From positions 10,675,072 to 10,739,071 of the forward strand of contig CM030931.1 in the NCBI GenBank assembly GCA_018136815.1: 64,000 nt of DNA, read 5' to 3'. A program made the position numbers and the translations under genes. Of the stretch, positions 50,747 through 62,141 are shown one piece after another. Position 1 is the stretch's first letter. Each line of letters starts with the position of its first letter. The notes beneath the pieces are model-generated. The model ran no database searches. It was not told where the DNA came from and saw nothing but the letters and a program-made list of their open reading frames with translations. This DNA comes from Isochrysis galbana (taxonomy: Eukaryota > Haptophyta > Isochrysidales > Isochrysidaceae).

Positions 50747-52209
50747 ATGGTCTCACCTCTCTTCCTCTGTCTCTCTCTGCTCTTCACCATGGCGGAGGCG
50801 TGGGTGTGGGCAGGTGGTCCACCTCTCCGCTCCCCCCCGCCCCGCATGGCCGACGCCTTCGTCCTGGACCGCCTACGAGAGATGAGGAAGGTCCACGATG
50901 AGTTGACTGCGAGACTCGAAGATCCGAGTGTCCAGCAGAATGTGGAGGAGATGCTGCGTGTGACGCGCGAGCGGGCGCGGCTGGAGGCGGTGGTCGATGC
51001 GCTTGACTCGTACGAGGCATGCCAGACACGACTCGCCGACGCCAAGGAGCTATTCAATGACGAGGACACGGAGATGAGAGAGATGGCGAGGGCTGAGATG
51101 AAGGAGGTCGAGCAGCAGATGGAGGAGCTGGACGAGAGGATGAAGGTGCTCTTGCTGCCGTCGGACCCGAACGACGAGAGGAATGTCATGCTCGAGATAC
51201 GCGCTGGCACCGGCGGCGACGAGGCCGCCATCTGGGCCTCCGACCTTCTCAACCTGTACCAGCGCTATGCAAAGGAGCAGGCGTGGCAAGTCAGGGTGGT
51301 CTCGAGCTCCGACTCGGAGGCTGGCGGCGTGCGCGATGTGACGCTGGAGATCAAGGGGGATTCAGTCTACTCGAAGCTTAAGTTCGAGGCCGGGGTCCAT
51401 CGCGTGCAGAGGGTGCCCGCGACCGAGACTCAAGGGCGCATCCACACTTCAACCGCAACGGTTGCTATCATGCCCGAGGTTGACGAGGTGCGCATCCCCG
51501 CCCGTGCCGGCGCATTGAGGGTCGTGCGCCGGTGGGTGCACGAGCCGGTGGGTCGCGTGCGTGCGGTACGGCTGCTGGCAAACCGCCAAGGGAGCTTCCA
51601 TCGCCCGGCCGAACGCACCGCGTGACAGCACCACCGCACGAGCGGCGCAGCTGCTCTGCGATCCGCATCTCGCCCGGCCTCACGCATTTCGGCCGCCGCC
51701 CCTCGACTATGTGTGGACGGCGAGCTCCTGCAGGGCTCACACATGCGTGAGATCCTCCCACGCAGGTCACAGTGGAGATTAATCCCGGCGACATCGAGAT
51801 GCACGCCGCCCGTTCGGGCGGCGCGGGTGGCCAAAATGTGAACAAGGTTGAGACCGCCATCGACCTCACGCACAAGCCGACTGGAATCCGACTATTCGTC
51901 ACGCAGGAGCGGTCTCAGCTAAAGAATAAGGAGCTTGCCATGCAGATGCTGCGCGCCAAGCTTTATGCGCTCCAGCTGGAGGAACAGCACGCCAAAGTGG
52001 CCTCAGCGAGGAAGATGCAGGTCGGCACAGGCGCACGCTCGGAAAAGATCCGCACGTACAACTACAAGGACTCACGGTGCACTGACCACAGACTAGGCTC
52101 CAACTTTGCGCTTGATGGCGTCCTTGCAGGAGGCATCGAGCCTATCATCCAGCAGTGCATTGCCCTCGACGAGCAGGAGAGACTCAAGGAACTCGGCATC
52201 GACAACTGA
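50747..52209 (+). CDS. peptide chain release factor 1, probably plastid-targeted, two exons
   Basis: Exons 50747-51487 and 51766-52209 join in phase 0 (GT-AG intron of 278 bases) to 394 residues. ATG 50747 has a good context (CCAAGATGG). The leader [18 protein letters not shown] is signal-peptide-like and is followed by [15 protein letters not shown], as in bipartite presequences of secondary plastids. An organelle location is thus likely, plastid preferred. The body has a coiled N-terminal domain, [18 protein letters not shown], then [18 protein letters not shown] with the PAT codon-recognition tripeptide (residues 224-226) of RF1, which reads UAA and UAG. The peptidyl-hydrolysis motif GGQ is at 268-270 ([14 protein letters not shown]). 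The C-terminal part contains [19 protein letters not shown]. All functional motifs are intact. Confidence 0.92.
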
Positions 52210-53341
52210 GCGCAAGCCGTATCAGCGTTGCTCGTCAATGCATGCGGTGGGCCATCAAATTGGGTTGGGGCCCTCTCGTGCTGAACGTAATGACGGCCGT
52301 GCCTACGTAGGCTGTGCGCCTGCACCGGAATAGGCGCAAGCGGTGCATGCACCGACACTTTCTTCCAGGGCTTCGAACAGTGTCCCCACTGGCCGCTAGA
52401 TGGGGTGGTCAATGCGCACGGGGCTATGGCGCTAGGGCGGTCAGACGTAGAGTTTAGCTTAGGCGCTCGCGCTCGGCCTTGTGCATGAACTCGTTTCCGC
52501 CCGCTTGTCAATACCCCTCCCCTCCGAGACTAGACTACCCCCTGCACCCGCACCAAATCGACACCTGGCTAGGGAGATACGGCGACGCGGTTTGGATACA
52601 GCTAAAGAAGACTGGGTCTGGGGCTAAAAAAGCAAGCTCCGGCGGATCGGGAGGCCCATTTTTTTATTGTGGGACCGGGGGGAGATTTCCCCTTCTCTCT
52701 CCCCGCGCGAACCCTAACCCGAGGCAGAGCGATGGCGATAAACCCGTCTGACAGGCCGACCTTCGCCGCGCTCCAACGAGCGCGACGGCGATCGGTCGGG
52801 CTGCTTGTGCCCGTATGGCGTATGGTTCGATCCCAGTAGGTCACAGGTCACAGGGCACCGGAAGACAGCCTCACTAGTCGTTCGCGCCATCACATTCTGC
52901 CGTTTTTTCACACTGTAACGGTAAAAGGGAGGGGCTGATCTACTCACGGGAGTTTTTTTTCGTGTTTCTAGTGAATCTCAGAACTACGGTGGCGGCCGCC
53001 CCGGTCGGAGGGCTGCCGAGCCTGCCCGTCACCTCGGAGGCCACACCAGTGAGTCTCATGCCGCGCTCAGGTGTGCGCCACCCCTCCACACTTCTCACAG
53101 ATGCTGGAGTAGTTCCTCCTTGCACCTGGGTGGCCCACATCTTCGGGGGGCCTTGTTCGCGCCTGCACGCTCGCACTCGCACTGGGGAGGGAAGTTGGGC
53201 AGCCATGTGCTCCACAACGCGATTTTTGGAGGTGTACGGATCACGATGCACTTGTTCGCACATACATCACAAGCCAGCATGCATGAGTCGAACACCCCAC
53301 CTGAACTCTGACTCCAGCTATTCTGCATGCCGCACACGCAG
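52210..53341. other. intergenic or upstream intron/exon region of the chromodomain gene
   Basis: A short ORF at 52962 (MFLVNLRTTVAAAPVGGLPS) could be a first exon of the following gene, but its splice link cannot be proved. No other supported feature. Confidence 0.35.
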
Positions 53342-54216
53342 GTACCAAGAGGCCGCTCACGTCGACCACAGCGTTGGAGGGCAACTGGAAGGTGGACAAG
53401 ATCGTGGGCATGATTCGGCGCGCCGGCACCAACCACGTCGCGGTCCGTTGGGCTGATTTTGGGGCTGAGGGCGACACCTGGGAGGCAGAGGGTAACGTCT
53501 ACCCCCCCTCCAAGATCTCGGAGATCAAGGAGAGGGCCACGGTGGAGCTGGGCATGCACTACGTCCGCAACAGCATCCTCAACACCATGCTGGGCAAGAG
53601 CATCAAAGATCGAGTTCCTCGTTATCGGTACCTCATGGACATCCCTCAGCTGTGCTTTGACGACGTGGCGATCGACGTTGTTAAGGAGTTTGGTGCGCTG
53701 CCCGGTGTGCGGTACAGGTCCGAGAAGGAAGCAGGTGCGACGCGGCACTTCTCGATTGTCCAAACCCTCGAAGGGGCTGCAGCTTTTTTGCTGGGGCATG
53801 TGGCACGACCGGACGTCGCCAACGGCTCGCTTCGAATCACCGGCGGCCGCGCGTGCTTGCACGACATGCCCAAACTCCTCCCTAGCACGTATATTGAATA
53901 TGTTTGCCCGACGCCATTAGCAGGGGCGCCCTGTTTTAAGACGCGCAAAGCAGTTGTGTCTATGAACACATGCACATTCAATGGGCTGACAGGGAGTCCC
54001 AACTGGCCAGCGATTGCCCCTGCGTGTGTGGAAGAGGAGGATGAGCGCTTCACTTTGGCTGAGATGGATGCAATTGTGGCGCATGCTAAGTTTGAGTTGC
54101 AGCAAAAGTGGTCTGTGCTGCCTGTGCCTCACCCATTGCGTGGTAGGTGGGATGAGATTCCAACTGGACCAAATCACCATGAGCGTGGGTGGTGTTTGCG
54201 CAAGCCATTCATGTAA
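53342..54216 (+). CDS. chromodomain-like protein, 3' exon; 5' end unresolved
   Basis: The frame is open from a plausible splice acceptor (CGCAG at 53341) to the stop at 54216. Inside this exon the first codons are not ATG, so an upstream exon is expected. Near the start, NWKVDKIVGMIRRAGTNHVA, VRWADFGAEGDTWE and a helix SKISEIKERA follow the three-strand-plus-helix layout of chromodomains, including the WE pair before the helix. Chromodomains bind methylated histone tails or are carried by chromoviral integrases. No integrase is visible here. The remaining about 210 residues (RYRYLMDIPQLCFDDVAIDV, RHFSIVQTLEGAAAFLLGHV, FNGLTGSPNWPAIAP) are unfamiliar. A chromatin-reader or domesticated-element origin is equally possible. 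Confidence 0.5.
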
Positions 54217-55241
54217 TATGATGTGGTGCACAATGTGAATTATACTATATGGTAGCCAGAATAGAGTGTATAGCTAAGCTAGCTACGCCACGATACACGT
54301 ACCACACACACATACATATAGTCGCTAAATAGTTTGGAATAATAATGTATTTTATACTATGGTTTGAGCTAGGTGTAGGGGTCGATCATAGGGCGTCAGC
54401 AACTTCGATTCCCGTAGGTGAGAAACGGCTTGCCATGCTGTGTCACCCTATCCCTCAGCTCGGCCGTACCTTGCGCTCGCGTGCTCGCGTCCGCCGGACT
54501 TCAAGCAGCTACACAGCTCAGCATTCTTCTCCCGCTGCCTCTGCATGCCCTCCCGACATGCCCGACCAATGCAAGGGACAGCATTCGCGACACCTCCCTG
54601 AGCGACGCGCGCTGCCGCTCCTGCCGTATGCTAGGCAACTGACGTGTGACGGCGTCGGGCCACTTACGTCGAGATCTCGACGCAGGGTTTCCTTCTGGCA
54701 TAAGGAGAGATGTCGACGCATTATGATAGCAGTATCGCATGTTGATTTCTGGTCCTACGACACAAAATGTAGCATACAAAGGGGGGGTCAGCCCCCCTAA
54801 CGAGGATCCACAACTCCATCCACACCACCACAGCTACCAACAGCAAACGAACAGCGCGAGCACCGGCAGGCGCCGGTATGCACGCGTAATGGGCGTGCAC
54901 ACCGTAGCGCACATCAAACAATGGACCCTGCGTGACAGCACGCGTTACAACTGACTAGAGCATGAACGCAGAGGTGCATGCGCTTAGCCTGCGCAAAATA
55001 AGCTTTCGACTGCACACAATAGGCCACGCGCTCAGTGATGCCCCAATGTCGTCCGCACATTAGGTTTTTAACACATCTCGTGCCTTGCCAACTGTTGCTT
55101 ACTGCCGTCGTCCTGTGCCGTTGTGAAAAAGGCGCTAGGTACACGAGGAGCTCTTCATGCGAACAGCGTAACGCAGCCTCACCCATTTCGGACGTGTGGC
55201 CGCCGCGAGCGCGCCACTGGTAGCTTGTGGCGGTGTGTTTC
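54217..55241. other. intergenic region, no feature seen
   Basis: Short unsupported ORFs only. It separates the chromodomain gene from the convergent VPS13-like gene. Confidence 0.4.
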
Positions 55242-58200
55242 TCATTGGTATTCCTCCAGGAGTCGCGCCGGGTGAGCGAAAGGCAACCCCATGTAATTCA
55301 GCCTTGCAACTCGGACGACTTCTTGAAGCGAGATGGCATCAACGTCGGTTCGCGCTTGCATCTCATGGCGTTGCAACGCGTTGGTGGGCGCGTCATTCAC
55401 GGGATCAGGGTCCCGTGAGAGTAAGATTAGGGTGCTGCCATTCAAATCTAGCGAGCAAACGTGTTCGAGAGGTACCAACCATCGAAGGGGTTTGGGCGCG
55501 GAGTGGTCGGCGCACATAAGTGCAGATGGAGTGAGCAACACAACCGCGTCGGGGGGGAAGGCGAGCTCAATCGTGTAAAGTAGGGTCCCGGCTGGCTCAA
55601 ACTGCGCAAGCAGCTCCATCGCCGCATTCAAAGTGGCGGTCTCACAAAGGGGAGGGATGAGCTGGCGTGCAGCAACGGTCCGTGGGGGACGTGCACGTGC
55701 GGGCTCGTCAAGGGCAGCGAGCCGTGCCAGGTCAGCACCCTTGATCACTGCGCGTATGGCATCGAAGGAGGACGTCATCGCCGATAGCCCGCCTACAGCG
55801 CTCATGAAGAGAAAATGCCGGAAGGCCCGGAGAGAGCCGATTGGGACACCTAACATGAGCGCAACACACTGCGCAGCGAAAGGGTATCCCGCAGGCACAC
55901 GCGCTACGAACGCCTCGGCGCCTCGCGCGGCCTCGCGCGCTGCCCCGCCGACGCCGCGCAACAGCGCTTCGATCAGTGTGGGATGACGCTCGCCGTCGGG
56001 CAGGTTGGCAGCCAGGCTTCGGGAGATGGCCTCGGCCGACGTGCCGCCGGCACGAAGGGCATTCGAAAGAGTCGACTGAGCGAGGCGCCCAGCGGAGTGC
56101 GCCAACACGTATGGCAATCTACTCCAGCTTGAGCGCTTCATCTCGTGGCGGGCGCGGAGCCATCCCTTCTGGAGCCGCCGCAGCATGCCGTAAGGATCGC
56201 CTAGCGCTGCGGAAGATGGCAAGAGTTTATAGTAGGCCTGATGGAGGAGGGCGCGAGTATACCGCGTGCCGATCTCCTTGCCGAGGTAGCCACTCGAGGG
56301 CAGCACGACCCCTTTCATCGCGATGGCCGGCAGGCGCATGGGCACCCCTTCTGCACTGATGAGGGTCGAGCCGAGAAGCCTCCAGCTTTGTGCCAGGAGT
56401 AGCGATACCGACGGCCGCGCCGCGGCCACTGCTGCCGCTTGCGGGCGCGGCGCCAACTGCAGCGAGAGCCTGAGCTTGACCGGTTTGAGATGCAGGTCTT
56501 CGACCATCACCCTCTCATTCTCGCCCGCCCACGTGCCGGGGTTTGCAGCCAACTCATCAGTCAAGACCCTCGGAAACGCAGGCGATAGATGTCGCGAGCT
56601 CGAGGAACCCTCGCCGTCGCCTGCTGCGGATGCTCCTAGCGCGGGCGAGAGAGCCGCTGAGACTGCCGACAGGACATCCTCATCGAGCCGAATGTCGATC
56701 TCTTGGAATTGCGCCGAAGCATGGTGCAGAACAATGGCACGTGATGATGTAGGGCAATCATCCCCTTCGCCGGGGACGAGACTACCGCTGCCATGTCCAC
56801 CTGCGGACAACCCGGCCGCAAGCGCCCCCGTTTCCGAGAAGGAGGCTTTCATCGAGAGGGCGTCGCGACGCGTGGCCGTCCCTGCACGGAAGAGCACTTG
56901 CTGGTGCCTCTCAGCCCCCTTAGCCTGGAAGTCGAGCTGAGCGGAGGCTATCGCCAAAGCGTGCGTTTGAGGCCCGCCAGGCGCAAGCACCGAACTGGAA
57001 GCGAGCCGGAGGCCGCGAAGCGACAGGTAAAGCAGCTCACGTGGGGATTCGTCCCATATTGTGAGGCCTAGCTTGGGTAGCTGCAGCTCGACGGTCCATG
57101 CCTCTGGGTGCATGGCAGAATCCGGCCGCCCGATCTCCAAGGCTTGCCCTGCCGCCGCGCTCCTCGTACGAGCGCTTCCAATAGGAACGAGATAGGGCCG
57201 GCGAGCGTGGCCCATTTCCCTCACAACACCATCACTGGGTGTCGCGGTGACCTCTCGCACGACAATTTTCGTGAGCGCGGGGTCAGCGACAACACTGAGC
57301 TCAACATGCGCTCGGCCGAGCAGACGAGCGAGCCGTGGACGGCAGATGCGATGCGCATGCAGACCGCAATTGAAGCTGACACCTGCACCCGGCAGGGAAA
57401 CAGACAGGCGGTGCCGCCTAGCCGGCTCGTCCCAAGCGTAAGGCCGAGTGCCTCCAGGAGGGACGACACTCACCACCGAGATGCCGTACTGCCGGAAGCG
57501 CAGTTCGTGTCGGGTTAAGTTGTGGATGATAATGGGAGCGCTCCCGGTATCCGCATCTGTGATTGAGAGCGCAATCGAGCCTCGAGTCTCAAGCCTGCGA
57601 ACCGCAACCCGCACGAACTCGACGCGCCCGTCTTGGAGATTGCGGAGCCTTAAGAGAAGCTCTGCACTGCCGGCGAGCGGAGCCCGAGCCAAGCTCGACA
57701 CGGGCACGCCACCCGACCACTCTGCGCCACGCTTCAGCCGCCTCAGCTGCAGGAGCTTGGGCGCGATCGCGTCTTGCCAGTACAATACCTCAAAGGCCTC
57801 TGCAGTCGCTGCGGGCGGAAGGACCCCAGCGCCGTCGTCCCTGCAGCCTGCCTGTCGATACTCCAGCGAGGACGAGGTCCGATTGAGGATGATGAATCGC
57901 GGAGAGAGGGTGAGCAGTAGTGATGATCCAATGCGGTGGGGCACGTGACAAGCTCGGGCACCCACCGGAAGGAATCGCCTCTTAGGCTCGTCCGTCAGGG
58001 CCGATTGTATTGCAATACAGTCCTGCAGCAATGGCTCGTCATCGGCGGCATCCAAGAGCTCTCCCAGGGGTAGAAAGGCGGCATCCGCCGCGGCTCCGCC
58101 CCCGACGGCGGAAACAAATGGCAGTCGGGAACGCGAGCTTCGTGAATGGCGGGCGACAGCTTGCCCAATGGCATGGTAGACATACAGCTCGGGCAACGGG

Positions 58201-60813
58201 CCTAGCCCTGGCCCGTGGAGAGCGACGCAGCCTCCCGCCGCGGGCAAGAATGTTGGAGCCGCCGCGACGCCGACCGGCGAGCATCGGAGATCCACACCAA
58301 GTTCGTTTTTCACCCACAGTGGGGCACAAACCTCCACTTGCAAGCCCGTCGAGCTGGCGTTGAGCAGCACTCGTAGTCCAAGGGTCGAGTCGCCATCTGA
58401 GAGAGACGAGCCCGTGGGCCCACCTGAGGCGCGCGCCTCCGACGGACATCGTAACGCCCGTTCTTCCACGCGGGCAGACGACGGTTCATCACGCATTTGC
58501 ACACCTATGGGAAGGCTCCATTGGTACCCAGGGCAACGGGCCCGCAGATAGAAACCCTTGGCGCATGCAGCGTAGATGTGGCGGCTCTCGCCGCGCGAGA
58601 GAGCAGTGCGTGTGAATCCGCCGCCACCACTAGCGGAGGAACGGCAGCCCACAGGCTCACCGCCATTGTGCATCGATCGATCCGAGTTTGAAAGCACCTA
58701 CCGATGTCAGGGGCGGAGACGGAGTGTGAGATGCAGGGATCAGGCATTTGCCGGCTTGCCCATGGAGGCATGGGGCGGGCTGCCGTGCACCTCGCCCTCG
58801 GTGGCGGGCCGTCCGCTCGGCTCGCGTACATCTGCTCGGCCCGTGTACAGGCTGCTGGCGCTCACCTCGCTGAGCTCAAATTCGAGCGAGACAAACAAAG
58901 AATTGTGCACCACGACGGGCGCATGCAGCGAAAGCACCCAACTCAATCTAGGTGAATCCAGCCTCTCCGCCGTGACAACAAAGACACGGCCGGCAGAGCC
59001 TCCCAGACGAAGCCTAACGCTTCCTTTGACGGCAATGGCTTGGAGCGACGCGCCCGTCAGCTCGAGCTTTCTGTATGCCTCGGCCATCTCGAAGAAGCCT
59101 GCGCCTCCATCGAGGCGGACACCAGCGCCACCCGCCGGCTCGAGCCCATCTGCATCGCTGCCCTCCTCGCTCCCATCCACCCAGCCGGACTGGAACTCGA
59201 GCGGTACAGGTGCCCGCTCGCCTGGCGAGAGCACTAACCGCATCGCCCGAGATGTGATCTTCGCCGTGCCACCAGCGGGAGAGCTTCCACCTTCACACCG
59301 CCGAGAGAGTCTGAGAACCAGCTGGTCGGTGGTCGCGTTCTTCAGAGAGACGGTAGAGTGAAGCGAGAGCACCCTCGATGCGCCATGCGATGTGCACTCC
59401 ACAAGAACATTAATCATCGGCGCCCGGACATCTGCGGGCGAAGAGGTAAGCCAGACACGGTACCGCTCACGGAATGGTGGTCGCACGTCTAGCGCCTCGA
59501 AACCCTCGAACGACATGCGGCCCCCACTGCCGAACGCGTCCAGCGCAGCCGTCTGGCCGGGCGCCAGCACACTAGTGTGAGCGTCCGCACCGGCTTCGAA
59601 ATGCAGGGTGGTCCCTGTCGCATTGTGCAGTCGAAAAGGTGCAAATGGCGCCGGCTCACGCTGCCGCTTGCCGGAAAGAGCTAAGGGCAACCGAGAAGCA
59701 AGAGCCGCTACGGAAACCACGAAACGGGCAGGAATTGTGATCTCGGTGTCGCCGCGAGTCCCAATATCTAGCTTCCTCTCCCTCAGATCGGCGTGTATGC
59801 CCACATGATTGGACGCCAGCAACGGCTCCCAGCCGTGCGCCTCGCCTTTCGAGCGCTGCGCGTGGAACGAATGCAGCGAAAGCCAGGCAGCCAAGGAGGC
59901 GGAGCCAGCCTTGTGTCCAACGACCGCCTGTGCACAGCCGTCCAACATTAGCGCCGCCTGCAATACCGGGGTGACGCTGCCAGCAGTGTCGTCGAGGAGG
60001 GTGACGACAAGAAGACCAACCTCTGCGCGGACACGGCGAGACGCCGCGACCTCGGCACCTGCGGGGTTGCCCTCAATAGCGTGAACACCTCCGTGGATGC
60101 CTGTTTTGCCGCCGCCAACCGCCCCCCAGCCGTTGGCTTCGGACCTGCTCGCGTCGTCCGAGGTGGAGCGGCTGCATGTGATGGTTCGGCGTGGTGAGCT
60201 TATGTTTGACGATTCCCCTGGATCGGGCTCTTCTATTGCGTCAAAGTACTCGTCGGCTTCGCTCTGCGATTCTGAAAGTCGGTCTCCCTCCATTGCGGAT
60301 GGGAGCGACAAGGGGGGGATCACCGGCGGCGATGTCCCCAGCTTCGCCCGGGGCACAGAGGGAAGCAAGTTGAAAGCCTCTTGGAGCAGTGAAATCGCAC
60401 ATGCCACCTGTGTGATCGACAATTGCGCTTGTATCGGCGAAAGAGACATGCTCATCTCCTCGCCGGACGGATTTGAGCACCATCGCAGATCGGCATGGCA
60501 TGGTGATAGGAGGGTGGACGAAGCCTGGTCCACCTGCCAGGCTACGCGCAGACCACGGATGGCCACATATGCACCCTGTCGAGATGGCAAGTGAAGGCCG
60601 CCATGGGAACGATACCGGAGGGATACGCCAAGATCCATGTGCAAACCTTGTGACACATCTGCGAGACTTAATTCGAGCCCCAGCACACGAACATCGCAAA
60701 CAAATGGAACGTCCGTCGGTGCGGGCATCATCGACGATAGATCTGCCTCGCTCAATGCGCCGATTAGGGAAGCAAGTGAACTAGTGGCCGAGCGCGTCGG
60801 CTGGATATGCACA
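55242..60813 (-). CDS. VPS13-family lipid-transfer protein, C-terminal part; 5' end lost in assembly gap
   Basis: Two exons are visible: from the gap edge 60813 to 58791, and 58697 to 55242, joined in phase 0 by a 93-base GT-AG intron. About 1825 residues are covered. The first exon holds beta-strand-rich repeats typical of the region before and within the VPS13 adaptor-binding/SHR segment, such as PFRLHNATGTTLHFEAG, LHAPVVVHNSLFVSLEFEL and LVLSPGERAPVPLEF. The second continues with PLWVKNELGVDL, FIILNRTSSSLEYRQ and PIIIHNLTRHELRFRQYG. Near the end come LLHQAYYKLLPSSAALGDPY and a PH-like tail with LLYTIELAFPPDAVVLLTPS and PLRWLVPLEHVCSLDL. VPS13 proteins form hydrophobic bridges that move bulk lipid between organelles. 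The N-terminal chorein part is not present on the other side of the gap. Confidence 0.85.
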
Positions 60814-60913
60814 NNNNNNNNNNNNNNNNNNNNNNNNNNNNNNNNNNNNNNNNNNNNNNNNNNNNNNNNNNNNNNNNNNNNNNNNNNNNNNNNNNNNNNN
60901 NNNNNNNNNNNNN
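60814..60913. other. assembly gap, 100 N
   Basis: Exactly 100 undetermined bases, a scaffold-join convention, lying inside the VPS13-like coding sequence on the left and beside a CT tract on the right. Confidence 0.99.
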
Positions 60914-62141
60914 TCTCTCTCTCCCGCTCAGTCTTCTCTCTCTCTCCCCCTCTTGCACGCACTTACTGGCGACCTCCAGAGTAGAGAAGAGTAGAGGAGA
61001 GGAGTATTAGAGTAGAGAGTACGAGTAGTGTTCCGAGTTCACGAGTGATCTATACTCCTACTCTCTTGTAGAGGGAGTAAACAAACCAAGACCCCTATTC
61101 ACAGTATCCTCATGCTCATGTCAGTCAGTAATCAGGGCTGTTCACAAGTGTATCTACACGTCCACGAGACACGTTGTGTGAACAAACGTACTCTACAAGT
61201 CTACCAAACAAATAATAATGCACTACGTTTATTTATAATACAACACAATGCGATACAACAATGCACAATGCAACATGTTCGTCGATCGTCGATGTTCCAT
61301 TTTCATTTGTCATTTTTGTAAAAGGGAGATGTTTGGCTACCTGACAGGAGAGAAAATAAAGCTGCGCTAGGGCAGACTTAGATTTAGACTTAGCAGGTTC
61401 ATTTTTACACCATTTGAGTCGCCCACGTTCATTTTTGAGGCGTGGTTGAGTCGCGTGGGTCCATTTCTTCATTTTCCTTGACCCGGTTCATGTCGCATGT
61501 CGTTCGAATAATATTATTTATTTGTGGTTGACTTGTACTGCTACTCCTTAAACGTTCATTTGTTGATCAAATGTCAAATGTCAATAAATGTATGACACCA
61601 GAGCTGCCGAAGCTGCCCCTCCGCCGCCCCTCGCTGCCGCCTCCCCTCCCCCCCCCCCCCCCTTTCGGCTACTACTACTACTGCTGCCTCCGCCTCTTTG
61701 CCGCCCCGCCACCGCCGCGCCCCTCTCCCTCTCCGACGCCCCCGCCGCCCTTCTCTTCTCCCTCTCATTGCATGTTATTCTCCCCTTTCTCCTCCCTCCT
61801 CCCCTGTCTCCTTCATCTCTCGCCTCTCTCCCAACGGCTAGAGGGTAGAGGTGGGGGGATTTGGTGAAGAGAATGCAGAATGTGAACATTAACATTCAAA
61901 GCAGCAAGCAGTAAGTAGCTTCTTATTAAGCATTAAGGCTGTGAACGTGAACATGTTAGAGTGTGAACATGGTAACACGTAACACGTAACACCCAAAGAT
62001 GTCTCGTCAGCTTGCGAGCTCTCATGGATTTGGAGCTCGCACCGATATCAGTACTCATATCAGCTCGCAAGCCTCAAAAACAAAACTCCCCTCCCTATGC
62101 GAAGCCTCAAAAACAAAACTCCTCGCCTCCACACTCCACAC
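60914..62141. other. gene-free region right of the gap
   Basis: A CT tract (60914-60955) leads into AT-richer DNA with (GAGTA)-like repeats at 60980-61030, a C-rich stretch at 61640-61800 and no supported gene. No VPS13-like coding is seen on either strand. Confidence 0.5.

Noticed and set aside
52436-52470. Third copy of the GGGCGGTCAAAC element (GGGCGGTCAGACG)
   Set aside because: Only the first ten or so bases match. None of the later landmarks follow.
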